Source: Haemaphysalis longicornis (taxonomy: Eukaryota > Arthropoda > Arachnida > Ixodida > Ixodidae). Taken from it: a stretch of 64,000 nucleotides of DNA. The notes below the pieces were generated by a model, which was given only the letters and a program-made list of their open reading frames with translations, ran no database searches and was not told the DNA's origin. Position numbers and translations under genes: made by a program. Of this stretch, positions 1 to 12,372 are shown piece after piece; the first letter of the stretch is position 1, and the number at the start of each line of letters is the position of its first letter. The stretch is taken from assembly GCA_013339765.2 (NCBI GenBank), contig CM023457.1, forward strand, positions 60,009,355 through 60,073,354. The letters are read 5' to 3'.

Positions 1-37
1 ATATAAGGCGCGTTCATAGCGTCCCATTCCGTGTCGG

Positions 38-118
38 CTCTATGGCGCAGTGGGTAGAGCACCATGTACTTTGCGTTCCGCCCGCAGGGTCGAGGGATCG
101 AAACCTGGCGCCGGATAG
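38..118 (+). other. tRNA-like Pol III promoter segment (SINE head)
   Basis: The segment has an A-box-like stretch (TGGCGCAGTGGGTAGAGC) and, about 40 nt later, a B-box-like GGGATCGAAACC. That is the internal RNA polymerase III promoter layout of a tRNA. The acceptor arms do not pair, so it is not a functional tRNA. It is more likely the head of a tRNA-derived SINE; no repeated body or tail is visible. Confidence 0.35.
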
Positions 119-299
119 CATTTTCTTTTATATGGTGTAGGGGGAGGGGTGCGGACAACGACGGTGCGGACTACGACGGGACAAGCGCGGGTGACATCGT
201 GAGTTACTGAAATGCTCTGCATTTAAAAATCAAGGTTTCTTTCTCAAGAGAACGATGCGTGTTAAAACGCGGAGCTTTCTCCAACGCAACATGAGTCGA

Positions 300-545
300 A
301 GTCGCGACCCTGGTGTAATGGCGCAATCGGATAGACGTCAGTTTCATAACGCGAGGAGCCCTGGTTTGATTCCCACCGCGGGAAGCGTTTTTTTTTCTTT
401 TCTTCCGAGGCGCTTGATGTGCCTTCGCTTGTCATCATCGTCGTTTTGTGGAACCCTTTGTGTAAAGTTGGCTTCTCTGCGGGGCGTTGTGTTCGGAAAA
501 ACGGCGCCATCAGTGAGGCATACAGAAAGTTTCGCTTTGATTCAT
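300..545 (+). mobile_element. Second tRNA-derived SINE family, copy 1
   Basis: The head has A-box (TGGCGCAATCGG) and B-box (GGTTTGATTCCC) signatures. The body has a short ATC run and a phrase starting TGTAAAGTTGGCTT, and ends near a GCCATCAGTGAGGCATAC motif. The same order of parts occurs inverted at 31395-31640, and the head alone at 7613-7722, which makes this an interspersed family distinct from the Ruka-like SINE. Like other SINEs it would be transcribed by Pol III and mobilised by LINE enzymes. No target-site duplication is obvious. Confidence 0.55.
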
Positions 546-2040
546 TTTGTTTCAGCTTCAAGCCACCTCTCAGGGCTTGCCAGGAAAATCTCCCCTACGA
601 TACTGGCTAGAGAAGATGTAGAGTGAGAATTCCTATCGGTTTCCGGAGACAGAGTAATAATATTGAGCTACGGAGATGGGCACTGCCCGCCGGCGTTCGC
701 CCCGGGTTCCCTACGTTACATTGCCGTAAATGCCGAGCTGGAAGCAGCTCACTTCGCTTACACGTCAGCTGCTGAAAAGCACAAACACGGTCTGGCCGAC
801 TGTAGCGTCACTAAATAAAGGCTTTTAGAGTATCGCCACTCTTTTCTCTCATTTTCTATGCCGCCAGGATTTTCATTGGTCGGTCGGCACCACGTGATAT
901 TTGTTTACATATGGGCGCAGCCATTTTGTTTCTGGGTGCCTCTCCCCCCTCTGCCCGTTACATTCGGCGGCGGTTTCGTTGGAAGAGATGGCAACACTGC
1001 AAGCCAGAAACAAAATGTCCCCCAGACGCTTCCGGGTGCACGAAGTGGCGGTACCCTTAAGCGTAGCTCATTCAGTGACGCCAGCGGACTGCAAAGTGCT
1101 TTTGCTTTCCCTCTCCTCGTCCTCCTCCTTTTCTGTCCTCCGGATGACCTGCCTCGCATTTCGAACTTCGAAAATGTGATGTCGGGTGCATTAGGGAGCA
1201 CTGTTCGAGCCTGGGTTCTGCTGGCTGCCTACAAACGGAGTCCACCAGCGCGCGGCCGTTTTGCCCTGAACGACGCACACTACTGACATTCTCTTCACGA
1301 CGTCACTGGGTACTCACGGGGCCACTCGTATAGCTAGTAATTCGTTGCCTAATATTAGGCGTAGACGGGGAGGATGGAAGAGGGGAGTTTGTGGTAGCAC
1401 CCTTCCTACTACCCCGTGTAGATTATTATTGGACGTCCCCTTCCCTTCCTTGCGTGTTTGCGGAAGCGGGCGAATCGTGCATTCTTCACGAGTAGCCGAG
1501 CGCAGCAATACTAAGCAGGACACTCCTCGAGCGTGCGTCCCTGTATCTGTTGACCTTGAGAAGGCGTTGCGGAAGCTGCTTCTAGAAATCTTGGCAGTCG
1601 TCTGCGGTGAGTCCGTCGTCAGGAGTGGCACACTGTCGCAACAGCGCGGAAGAGAAATTCAAGGGTAGAACTAGGTAGAGCGAGGTAAACGCAAGAAGCA
1701 ACTCAGAAGGAAAAGGAGCGCGGCGGGACGGAAAAGACGAAGGCACGATAAAAGTGGCCGGGAGGGTCTGGAGAGCGAGCGCTTTATACCCCTCTGCAGT
1801 GCTGCCACGCGTGAAGACGCCGCTGCGGGCTCTGCCTGCCTGACGACGAGGTGGAAATCCGCTCCGCTCCACCGATCGCTCGCGTGTGTGATGCGCGCGG
1901 ATCGATTAGAGGCTTTCGGTGTTATCGTGCGCGCTTGGTTGGTTGGTCGGAAGGGAGAGACGTGGGGTCTGCTGAATCGTGGAAGGGCCGTATCGATCGC
2001 AGGCATTTAAGTGGCTCTCTGCGTGCCTGTTCAACCTGGG
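546..2040. other. Intergenic sequence without supported genes
   Basis: Open frames of 60-140 codons occur on both strands and overlap one another, with no splice signals or recognisable protein features. A 21-nt phrase starting TAGCGTCACTAAATAAAGG at 803-823 recurs at 38804-38824, so part of this stretch is repetitive. I see nothing else. Confidence 0.4.
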
Positions 2041-2054
2041 GGGTTATTCCCACT

Positions 2055-2252
2055 AAGGTGGACTGATTGTAGGGTTTAACGCACCGTCGCAACGCGGGCG
2101 ATGAGGCGCGCCGTAGTGGAGGGCTCCGGATTAATATTGACCAGCCGGGGATCTGTAACGTGCGCCGGAATCCCGATCGCACGGCCGTTTTCGCTTTTCC
2201 CCTCCATCAGAAAAGCGGCAGCACAACGTCTTAGCCACTGAGCCACCGCAGC
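2055..2252 (-). mobile_element. Ruka-like tRNA-derived SINE with precise target-site duplication; B box deleted
   Basis: On the minus strand this carries the tRNA-like head with A box and the conserved body shared with eight other copies here. The element is flanked by a perfect 14-bp direct repeat, GGGTTATTCCCACT (2041-2054 and 2253-2266), marking a LINE-mediated insertion. About 40 nt covering the B box are missing compared with the copies at 8036 and 34761, so this copy should not be able to promote its own Pol III transcription. Ruka is the ixodid tick SINE as I recall it; the name was not checked by search. Confidence 0.8.
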
Positions 2253-2561
2253 GGGTTATTCCCACTGAGCTTGATCTTGCTCCCTACCCCCAACCGGAAA
2301 TGATGAGCTATGTCGTCGTCCCTAGAAAGGAAAAATAATGACAAAAGAAAAACTGGTCGGTTGCACTGAAGTCAGAAACCATGTCTGCAGCCACAATCGC
2401 CTGTACCACACGTAGGGTGCTTTAATCTGTGAATTTTTTCCCTTGAAGTATTTAAATGTCTATTATAAAAGCTCTTTCGCAGCGTCCGTCTGTTGCCACA
2501 GCCTGAAATTAGCGCCGATGAAAGCAATATGATGCCGCCATTAATTGAACTAAGCTTTTGT

Positions 2562-2864
2562 AGCGTGAGCTACACTGGCCGAGGTTGAGCAGTTTCGCGT
2601 GGATCCTGCAGAGCCGTGCTGCGCATGCGCGAGGAGCAGTGACGTCTCACGGCGCACAGCTGGCGCGCCGGAGCCGCCGCCGCCGCCACCGCCGCCGCGA
2701 TTGGATTGGATTAAATTGGATTGAATTGGATTGGAAATCGCTTTAGCAGGAGTAAGCATGATAATCAGCTAATCCTAGAGAACCAGGAAGCCTAAGAATA
2801 ACCAGCTGAACCTTAGCTAACGCTACGTATATCCTGGCATAGCCGAGCTAAGCCACTGCTAATT
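2562..2864 (+). repeat. Interspersed repeat family B, copy 1 (GGATT-rich core)
   Basis: The copy begins with a short self-complementary motif (GTAGCGTGAGCTAC) and contains a GCC-rich run and a (GGATT)-type pentamer run at 2699-2735. It ends with a TATATCCTGGCATAGCCG motif. The same start and end recur inverted at 7205-7619, and the end part at 14053-14213. Copies differ mostly in the pentamer core. It may be a MITE or SINE; no transposase or clear terminal inverted repeat is visible. Confidence 0.6.
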
Positions 2865-2904
2865 TTTTGTTCAAGGCCTCGTTGCAATTGTGTTTTAAAG
2901 ACTA

Positions 2905-3300
2905 CATAGTCTTTCTTGGGCTACTTTAACGCAGAAATTTTGGTCTGTCTGTCCCTCTGTCTGTCAGTGACTCAATTCAGCCAACCAGCCAAAGTGAAAC
3001 TGAAGTTGCACCAGGGTAGGTTTATATAGTAGGGTTACTCGATTCACGCGTGTCTTCGCCGTACGGCAGCACTGGCATCGAGGCACCCGGCCTGGAGCAG
3101 TGGAACGCGCAAAGTTTGAATTGACTTGAGCAAACCACGAGCGTGTTAATCTTGGGAGGAAGAAGATGGGAGAGGAACAGCATGTGAGATGAGCGTGAAA
3201 GAGAAGGGAGGCGTTTACATGGCAGGGGCGCCAGTCGACTACCGTTTTTCGTCGACATTTGCAACGGAAGGAGCAGATACGCGGCCATTTTATCTTCTTG
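2905..3300 (+). repeat. Interspersed repeat family D, copy 1
   Basis: It starts with a CTTTCTTGGGCTA phrase followed by a GACCTGTCTGTC-like segment, and ends near a GCGGCCATTTT motif. The same succession is found in direct orientation at 9678-10220 with internal length differences. There is no coding capacity. The class of element is unknown. Confidence 0.5.
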
Positions 3301-4050
<750 letters not shown>

Positions 4051-4636
4051 AAATTTGAAAGACATTGGAATGAAAGCGACGAGTTCGGCGCGGGCTAATC
4101 CAAGAATAACCGAAAGAGCAGTGCCCTTCGCACGGCCAGTCAGCTTCCACGCGGGGCAGTCGCTCCATACTCGGAGCACTCGGAGCGTGCGGACGTAGGT
4201 AGCACAGTAGTAGCGCTTTGGGCCGCCACTGTGGAAACCTGGCTTCGAATCCCTTCGGCTCATACGTGTTTTTTTTTTATTTACTCTTTATTGCGGGGGC
4301 CATTTTCTTGACCGTACAAGTGCTTAAATTTTCTCGAAATGGGGCACTTAAGTCTTTCGGCTTTAAAAAATTGGCCTGTGGTTGAATGTGGTTTAACCAG
4401 ATTTTTCGAGTGAAGGCTCTGTTATCGCTCCGAGAGCGGGCAGTGAACAAGCGCGCAACTGCATCGCAAGACGAGGCACAGACGCTGCTCGGCGCAGTAC
4501 TAGGCGCGAAGGGCTTCATTGCATCGTTTGATGCCCCCTTACTCTTTCCCCACCCCCCTTTCCATAACACCCCTCCCCCTTAATACGAACGAGCAAGTAG
4601 ATGCCTTCACTGCGCAACCGCGCGAGGGTAAATGTT

Positions 4637-4638
<2 letters not shown>

Positions 4639-4670
<32 letters not shown>

Positions 4671-4777
4671 CTTGACCTTTGCCGAGCTTGAAGGGACGAG
4701 GAACGAGCCGTTCTCTCGGTTTGTAGTACCTGGAGTAATAGAGCTTGCGCTGCAAAAAAAAAAAAAAAAAAAAAAAA
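4639..4777. repeat. (CT)n run (4639-4668) and A24 run (4754-4777)
   Basis: A 30-bp CT run is followed about 85 bp later by a homopolymer of 24 A. Between them lies a phrase GTAGTACCTGGAGTAATAG that has a close match at 38708-38726, so the block probably belongs to an interspersed repeat with a poly-A end. Confidence 0.8.
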
Positions 4778-7204
4778 CGAAACTTTTGTGTGAGCTGCTG
4801 CCGAACTGGGGGGTCACTGGCTTGGCGAGTTTCGACCGTACGATGCCTTTCTGTCGGAATCGGAGCGTAGAAAAGAAGCTTTCACGAACGACATCGGCGC
4901 TGCAGTAAGTGATTGCGCTCAGGGCAGAAGTACCGTTCGACTACCATGCTATAAATCACAAACAGGGGGAAAAGGGGGGGGGGGGGGAGATGACGACCGG
5001 AAACACAACGATAAATGAAAGAAAGCTGAAACGGAAAGGAAACAAAAGTGTAAAGCTGCACCAGTCTAAGCGTGAAGGCGCGCTGTTTCGAATCTGGGGC
5101 AAGGAACTCGCCACTGCGCGCGAATATGATATACCGTATTTTCGCGATTCGTAGCGCACCCCCGATTTTTACGCGCGGGTAAGTTTTCTCTCGTGAAAAT
5201 ATGAAAAAAAACAACCATTAAACTTACAAGATATTTTAAAAATAAATATGCAAAACAGCTAGGTAGGCCCATCGAGGAACGGGTACGCCAAAATTTACTC
5301 GCGTGACGTGGACGAATTGCTTTGGATTGGATTGAGTTGGATTTTGGGAGGGATTAGTGTCCATGGCGATGCCGCTGGACGCTTTAAAGCCGGTTTTGCG
5401 CCCGATTGCAACGCGCACACAGATTTGCAGGCTCTACTTTTAGCGAAAAAGGGTGCGTGTGTTTTAGGAATCGTCCAGATGCCGCATTGCTTGCGCCTCT
5501 GCTTCGGTGCGTAGAAGGAGGAAAGCTGTCTCGGCGTTGACAGCGAGGCTAAGCGAGCGCTCGTTATGCCCCCTTCCCCGGCTAAAAAGCGTGGAAGGGC
5601 ACCGGCCCATCAGAGTGTGCAGGGAAGGGGCGGCGCCCGTGTGATGGGAAGCAGGGAAGGCCGTTCCCTGACCTGTCCTTGGAAGTGTTTACGTCGTCGT
5701 CGCTGTCGGCCTCATGAGCTGGGCCGCTTCGTTCTTCGCAGCCGGATCATTCTTCCGTTATCGTTTTGTTTTGAAAGTGCGATATTCCGCTCCCCCAGCA
5801 CACGCCACAACTGGTTTGTTTATGCTATTTCGCCCCGCCGAAATGAATTGGGTCCCGGAAGCAATGCAATAGACGGGCTCGTAGTTGCCCTAGAATGCGG
5901 TCAACGTCTCTCTTTCTTTCTCTGAACGCCATACGGCATTGCTTGAGCGGCTGTTGCGAAAACCCGTCTTCTGTCACTAGCTATTTGCTGTGTCTGTATG
6001 CGGTATACGGAGTCCTGACGTGCGGACTATTTATCGATTCAGTCATGTATCCTAACTTTGGCCGTTTGTCTGCTGCCCAAAGTGTCAGTAATCGGGGCGT
6101 TGTTTGTTGAATGTGGTACTTTGTAGAGTGAACAGAGCTGCGAAGCGGAGGTGTGTAATTGAGGGGCGGTCACGTGTCGCATGGACCGCAGGGCATGCGG
6201 TTCGTTATAGCCAGCAGTTGCGCGGTGCGTGCACACGCACGCACTTCACACATTTCAAATTTTATCGAATACGCCTTGGAAGCCATAAAAACATCGTCTG
6301 AGCCGAGAATTCGCATGAATGCCTTCGCTATCGTAGTCGCACTTGTCGGGGCGAAAAACAAATCATCATCATCATCATTGTAATTATCCGCATGTGGTTG
6401 CATTCAACGTTTTAATATCACTTTGTCGGCGGGAGAAATAACCGTGCTATATTTCTCGTATTCAGGTATTTTTGTCGCGTCATAGATTACGCCCGATTCG
6501 AAGCCATGGCTGTTCCTGAGGCACGGTGCGTTCCGCCGTTGCCGCGGCTGCCGGTGCGTGCCGCTGATTGGTTGACTGGGCCATCCGGGTCAGCCAGCGA
6601 TCCGGAGCTGCCGTATCGATTCCGTCAGAGCATAGCGCAGCTGTGGAGTTTAGCGGGGAAGGGGACGGTCAGCATTTACGCTCGCTGCTTCTCTCTCTAA
6701 TGGGAAAAATATCTGAGTCGGGGTCCGTGTTCGGCTGGGGGCTAAAAAAAAAAAAAAACTGTGGGGCAAGGGGAAGAATGGGGGAGCGCTGGTTCAGGAA
6801 GCTACGGGGACAAAATGATTAAAGTCGTGCGGGCTCGAGCCTGAGTAACGAGTAATAACGTTATTAGAAAACGATCAGGCGTCGATTACTTGGGGCATAC
6901 GCACATCGGATTTGGCAGGGCATGCATACGAAGGTTGTTCGGTAAGTGACAAGTGTGATCAGTGCGGGTACTTTTTTGGCGGTGAGAACAAATTACAAAT
7001 CACGAACGGATCCCGAACTGAATCACCGTAAAGCAGGGGCTTTACTGTCGCTTATGTAAACCATACACCGTGTAGCCTGGTGGTGATCCAAAGAAGTTTC
7101 AAAGCGCAGCTTTACTGTCCTCACGGATGCCGTTGTACGCGAGTACGCCAACTTTCTCTCACGATGATGGTGAATGATCTTGGGTGAAGCGAAAGAAAAA
7201 AAAA
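4778..7204. other. Intergenic sequence without supported genes
   Basis: A G-rich run lies at 4972-4988, an A run near 6745, and a short ATC tail-like run near 6365. A phrase ACCGTATTTTCGCGATTCG near 5133 resembles the ends of some DNA-transposon-derived repeats, but no partner terminus was found. Open frames of up to 119 codons overlap on both strands and lack domain features. Confidence 0.4.
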
Positions 7205-7619
7205 ATTAGTAGTGGCTTAGCTCTGCTATGCCAGGATATACGTAGCGTGAGCTAAGGTTCAGCAATCCAGTCCAGTCCAGTCCAGTTAAATTCAGCCTAA
7301 TCCAGTCCAGTCCAGTCCTGTCCAGTCGCTGCTCCTCGCGCATGCTCAGCACGGCTCTTCACGAGCCACGCGAAACGGCTATCAAGCGGCTCCAGTGCAG
7401 CGTCAGTCTTGGCTACTGCGCAATTGAGGCGCACACCTGGGCACGCGCCGGCGCCAGTGCGTCTGCCGCGGCTATGACGCAACACAATCCAACACAATCC
7501 ACTTTAATCTAATCCAATCCAATGCCAATCCAATCCAATGTCCCTCGCTCTTGCGCAGAACGGCCCTTCACGGCACACGCGAAACTGCTCAACCTCGGCC
7601 AGTGTAGCTTACGCTACAA
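7205..7619 (-). repeat. Interspersed repeat family B, copy 2 (inverted, expanded core)
   Basis: On the minus strand this follows the copy at 2562-2864: it starts at GTAGCGTAAGCTACACTGG and ends at TATATCCTGGCATAGC. Its core holds two pentamer-rich blocks (CCAGT-type at 7264-7325 and CCAAT-type at 7485-7540), which makes it about 110 bp longer than copy 1. The pentamer core is the variable part of the family. Confidence 0.6.
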
Positions 7620-7722
7620 AAACGCCGCTTCCCGTGGCCGGAATCGGACATTGGTCCCTCGCGTTATGTAGCCGGCGTCTATCCGATTGCTCCGTTTCGA
7701 CATGGTCGAAGCGAACGCCAAG
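7613..7722 (-). mobile_element. Second SINE family, truncated head (copy 3)
   Basis: The reverse complement carries the same head as the copies at 300 and 31395, with an A-box-like GCAATCGGATAGACG and a B-box-like TCCGATTCCGGCC. The body after the head is missing; it stops where repeat family B begins (7619), suggesting insertion next to or into that repeat. Confidence 0.45.
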
Positions 7723-8035
7723 CAGCAGGTACCGGATTTGCGCCGTACACCCCCAAACCCAAACGTTAGGCCTACATATATGTACGGGGTGCACACCCGG
7801 GAGTTGCTGTGGGTATTCCGGAAAAGTGGTGCGTACCTCGAGAGTAGCACACACTCGCAGTGCGGGAATGGCCAACCGAAGAATCCATCACGAGAAAGCT
7901 TCGCGTTAAACCACCGTCGTCGTTAGACGGATCGAGGGGTGCATGATTTTTTAACTTGCTTCTTACAGCTGTATTGAGTTTGTCGGTGTATTTTAATGCC
8001 GCCTAATTGTAACGTCTTTCTTCTAGCTTTATCCG

Positions 8036-8255
8036 TGCATGTAGGGTTTCAAGCGCCAGACGCAACGCAGGCGATGAGGCGCGCCGTAGTGGACGCTTCG
8101 GATTAATTTGACCACCTGGGATCTTAAGTGCGCCAAATTTCGTACACACGGGCGTTTTTGCTTTTCGCCTCCATCGAAAAGCGGCCGCCGCAGCCGGGAA
8201 TCGAACCCGCGACCTCGTGCTCAGCAGCGCAACGCCTTAGCCACTGCGGCGGGTC
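8036..8255 (-). mobile_element. Ruka-like SINE with target-site duplication
   Basis: Nearly full-length minus-strand copy. The head has a B box (GGTTCGATTCCCGG on the minus strand), followed by the conserved body. It is bounded by a perfect 13-bp duplication, CTAGCTTTATCCG, at 8023-8035 and 8256-8268. The A-box region is shortened (GCCACTGCGGCGG in place of the longer form), so its promoter is probably impaired. Confidence 0.8.
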
Positions 8256-8268
8256 CTAGCTTTATCCG

Positions 8269-9677
8269 CACTGGGAGTTTTCTGGCAAGACGGCCCTGCA
8301 GCATGCCAAACGGCCCAGATAGGAACTGACTTCCATCAAAAGCTGGACAAGTTTGTCGTACCCTGTAACATTTGGCCAAGACAACTTTAGGAACGTGTTA
8401 CAAACCAACACTTGCCAACTTGATCCTTCGATGTCTACCTGACAAAGTTTTGTGGTGTACATGTCGTACTGCTCAATACGATACCGTCTCTTCGCTTGTA
8501 TTAGCAGGCCTCTCCTCCGCGACACAGGGGCTGAGTTTAAAATTACGCATCTGTTTTGTTTGATAAGATCGACGGTAACTTACGGAATCAGTTCGGGCAT
8601 TAGATACGAGATGACAGTAACATACCAATTCCGCGCTCTAACAGTTTAAGACCTCTCAATTATCAGTTCCGTACTCGCCGCGACTGTCCGCAGTGTGTTA
8701 AGGACTAATAATCGGAAAATTCCCAGCGACTGACATTGTTTCGAAGCATCTTCAGACGGGAAACTTGATTTGCATGTCTGTAGTTGTTCGTATTCAAAAT
8801 CACTGGCGTTCCATGCGTTGACCTGAGACAAATTTGTCACAATTAGATCGGAACTACGCGGTCCCGGAACCTCGAGTTTAAGGCGTAGCTATGTACTATA
8901 AATGATCAGTTCTAGCGTAAAGCGCGCATCTACGCGTCGAATAAGTGGGGAGGGGGAAGAAGGCAACGCTAAGCGTTTCTAATTAGCTAGGAGGAAGGGT
9001 AGAAAAAAAAAAAACAGAGCACAACCAAAACTGACTTTCTCCAGCCTTTGGTGATCTGTACAGTTCGACGTGCCCGCGGTCACGTACACGTATACGAGCC
9101 CATTTGCTTGCACAAATCTTTCGATCTCGCTATCGCGTGACGCACGACGCGTGCGTGTTTATCATCGTAATTCCCATATCTGCACAAGGCGTATACATGT
9201 AGGTGATCGCCTCCCGTAAAAGCGAATGCTGCTACATGGTTGCGTTCACGCGGTAACGAATTCCTCGCATCCGATCGCCGGCCGCGAGTGCGTACGGGCG
9301 CGCGGCGTATCGTGGTGATTGACTGCACATCGGCATCGCTTATGCATGCGAGCGTGTACATACTTGCCGGGAACGGATCCACGCTGCGCGATTGGCACGC
9401 GTGCGCCGTTTGCAAGCACGTGTTTGTCCTAAACGGCCTTCCACTTCGTAGGGTCGTGTAGTAGGACGCGATCGATGCAACAGGCTGGTTTCTATCGTCG
9501 ATGGAGTCGGCACGTTCGACTTAAGTTCATGTCTGGCATTGGCTGCGCCGAACGGTCAATGTCAGTGAATACTGGAGCAAGTGTCCACGTGTCTTTGTTC
9601 AGCCTTTTTTTGCTTCTGAACTTCTGTGTTATTATTGAGTGCAGTGTGCGACGACCCTTACGAAGGTGCCCAATTGT
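8269..9677. other. Intergenic sequence without supported genes
   Basis: No splice-bounded exon, recognisable domain or internal repeat was seen. Short open frames overlap on both strands. Confidence 0.35.
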
Positions 9678-10220
9678 GAGCAGTCTTTCTTGGGCTATAT
9701 ATACTAAACGCGAAAATTTTGACCTGTCTGTCTTTTTGTCTTACATTCAAGCGCCAGGCCAAAAACTTGGGGAGGGATGCTTAAACACGAAGTGTTCAGA
9801 GGAAGCCCCGCAGTCGTCGAGCTTATTTGAGGCGAAATTGAAGTACAGAAACGAGTTTACCAGCGATCGTTTAATAAGGGACACGCGTTGGATGCAGTCG
9901 CAAAAAAAAAAAAAAAAAACCCAAACGCACACACAAAAAATAAAAAAAACACACACACACAAAAAAGATAAAAACCAAACACCAAAGCAAAAGTTGTCGG
10001 CTCGAGCAGTTCCAAGCGCAACAGAAACAAAATGTTGCGACAGATGGCGCAAGAGCAGTGCGAACGCGGGAAGATTGAATTTAGCAAACCTCCATGGTAC
10101 TCATCGCGGAAGGGGGAGTGGAGGACAGGTGTCACGTGGCAGGACCGGCAGAAGACTGTCGTCTTTCGACGACACTGTTTACCGCGAAGCGAGCAGACAG
10201 GCGGCCATTTTTTTTAACCC
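9678..10220 (+). repeat. Interspersed repeat family D, copy 2
   Basis: It shares its beginning (CTTTCTTGGGCTA, GACCTGTCTGTC) and its end (GGCGGCCATTTTTTT) with 2905-3300 in the same orientation. It is longer because of an A/CA-rich block at 9901-9965. A 344-codon open frame runs through it and the neighbouring SINE but has no protein-like features. Confidence 0.5.
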
Positions 10221-10268
10221 GACAGCGTCATGCCCTCCGCTCCTGTTTTCACGAGTCATGCCGTTACC

Positions 10269-10490
10269 CACCGCGGCGGCTCAGTGGCTATGGCGTTGTG
10301 CTGCTGAGCACGAGGACGCGGCTTCCATCCCGTCCGCGGTGGCTGTTTTTCAGATGGAGGCGGGAAGCGAAAACGCCCCCCGTGTGTCGAGATTCGGGCG
10401 CGTAAAGATGCCAGGTGGCCAAATTAACCGGAGCCTCCACTACCACGTGCTTAACTCAGGCGTAGCTTCGGGCGTTAAACCTTGCAGTCA
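10269..10490 (+). mobile_element. Ruka-like SINE, forward copy
   Basis: Forward-strand head with an A-box motif (CGGCTCAGTGGCTATGG) and a degraded B box (GGCTTCCATCCCG), followed by the family body and the 3' GGCGTTAAACC motif. Divergence is higher than in the copies at 8036 or 34761. A possible short duplication (GCCGTTA near both ends) is too weak to rely on. Confidence 0.75.
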
Positions 10491-10732
10491 TCGAGCCAAG
10501 CCGTTATAACAATGGGACACGCATGTGGCACGTGTTCGTTGTAACTTGGCGCGTAGTCGGCGGACGTTTGTTCTCGTACTTCACTATATATGTGTGCCGC
10601 TGTAGGTGGGGTTTTCGCCGGCATACGATCGACCGTGTAAATCAGCTGCTTGCCGGGTCACACCTATATCTAACCCCCACCCCCCGCCCCGCCCCATTCC
10701 CCCGCTACATCGCGCGCTTAAATGGAGTTCTG

Positions 10733-11369
10733 AGCAACTTTAGCGCAGGCCCTTCAAGCAAGTGCAAAACGCTTGGCGGCGTGCGTGTACGGCGCACGTG
10801 TTGCGGCTGGTTCGTATAAGTTCGGACCACTATGCGAGTTGAGCGGGTAGGTGTGAGGAGGAGATGGTGGGCATGACGAACTGGCCACCGGGAAGGCGTT
10901 CGTAGTTCAGTTTTACGCAGAAATGTACTTACAACTACTGCTGAATCCTCGCCCAACGCATCGCTAAACCGTTTGGGTTTATTAGGGTGACAAGAGCACC
11001 CTATGCTAAAATCCTAATGTCACCTAAGCTGAGCAACTTCTAGTGCTAAGGCGCAACTTCGAAGCAAGCTGCAAAACGCTTGGCGGCGTGTTTTTGTGTA
11101 CGAGGCACGTGTTGACGGTGTTTTTTGTTTTCTTGTTCTTTCAATAACGAAAATTCCAAGGGAACCACGTTAGATGCAGAGACATCTGAGCGGTACTCGG
11201 TGTGACGAGGGTGTGGCATTGTATTTAACATTTATCTGACCATTTTACACTGAAGAAGGCGTTCGTAGTTCAGTTTTTTACGCAGAAAATGTACTTACAA
11301 CTACTGCTGAATCCTCGCCCAACGCATCGCTAAACCGTTTGGGTTTATTATAGGGTGATTCAAGAGCAC
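10733..11369 (+). repeat. Imperfect tandem duplication (two units, period about 300-360 bp)
   Basis: A segment containing TGCAAAACGCTTGGCGGCG occurs near 10763 and 11070. A downstream segment of about 115 bp (starting GAAGGCGTTCGTAGTTCAG and including CGCTAAACCGTTTGGG) occurs near 10891 and 11253. Both pairs are in the same order and orientation, so the block duplicated in tandem and the spacer between the conserved parts diverged. There is no coding signal. Confidence 0.7.
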
Positions 11370-11509
11370 TGTCCTTTGTTTATTCCTTCAGGATCGCTCA
11401 CTCCTCCACGTATTCGTGGCTGAACGCACTTACTAAAAAATAAAGTTACGTTCTCTGCGCTTTCTTGCGAAGGTGAAGGAAGAAAAAAAAAAATTGTGGT
11501 TGACTCCTC

Positions 11510-11935
11510 TGTCATAGAAATCGGTGAAACACGAAAGTGAATGTGCAGCGAAATTGCAGCTGAGCATGATTTGCGGGCGGCGGTGCCTGTGGGTGGCTTG
11601 GCGAGCGACGTCCTGCTGGCAGGTCGCTTCGGCAAAGGTGTACTGGCGTTAATTCCGTGACGGATATGACGTCAGTGAAATATTGGTGTATCCCGGCATA
11701 AAACACTTTCGTGTTAAAATATGAAACTCGAAAACGAACAACCCTAAGTATAACGTACTCTTTAGTACTAAAGGTTGCTTCCCCGCAAGAAGACCTTGTG
11801 TGCAGGGGTGCACCCTTTACAGGCCGCGTGCTTCGTTGTACTGGCGCCACTTCCGTGACGGATATGACGCATGGGAAATCTCCGTCTATCCGGGAATAAA
11901 GCACTTTCGTGTTAAAAAGCAGAGTGCGGTTAACA
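11510..11935 (-). repeat. Dimeric interspersed repeat family F, copy 1
   Basis: On the minus strand a half-unit beginning AACACGAAAGTG and containing GTCATATCCGTCACGGAA occurs twice about 185 bp apart. A further ~150-bp segment containing CAAATCATGCTCAGCTGCA follows. The same arrangement occurs on the plus strand at 18868-19295 at roughly 85-90% identity by eye. A 170-codon minus frame runs through both halves and so looks internally repetitive; it is probably a by-product of the repeat, not a gene. The class is unknown. Confidence 0.65.
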
Positions 11936-12159
11936 GTGGTCAAATCCGTGGGTGGAAAAATTTTCTCTTCATTCTCAGGAAACACCGCTTTTGCTGCGAG
12001 GGGGTGGTCATCTTCGCCATGCATGCGGCAAGGATGTGTAGGCTGGAAAATTCGTTGCTACATCTCAACATCGTCGTGCTAAATTATATGGGTACACGAG
12101 AATGAGTACAAAGGTGCCAGGGTTTCAGTTCCCCGTGCTCGGAAGACCAATTTTTATTT

Positions 12160-12372
12160 ATTGATTGCAGGGTTTAACGCGCTGACGCAACGCAGACCAT
12201 GTAGCGCGCCGTAGTGGAGGGCTCCGGATTAATTATGACCACCTGGGGACCTTTAATGTGCGCCGAAATCTCGAACACACTGGTGTTTTTTCGCCTTCAC
12301 CAGAAAAGCGGCCGCCGCGGCCGGGAATCGAACCCGCGTCCTCGTGCTCAGCAGCACAACGCCTTAGCAGCC
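12160..12372 (-). mobile_element. Ruka-like SINE, minus copy, cut at its tRNA-like head
   Basis: It has the full body and B box on the minus strand and a TTGATTGCAGGG junction at the 3' tail side. The expected A-box end is replaced at about 12368 by sequence of quite different texture (the homopolymer-rich block that follows). The SINE is therefore probably complete in the organism but lost in the assembly at this point. Confidence 0.75.

Noticed and set aside
4199..4275. tRNA-like segment with a B-box-like GGCTTCGAATCCC before a T run
   Set aside because: The A box is poor and no shared body or second copy was found; too weak to list as a SINE.
9475..10509. 344-codon plus-strand open frame
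   Set aside because: It runs through repeat family D, an A/CA-rich stretch and a SINE on different original strands; composition is not protein-like.
11512..12024. 170-codon minus-strand frame with internal repeats
   Set aside because: Explained by the dimeric repeat family F, which has a second copy at 18868-19295 without a corresponding intact frame.
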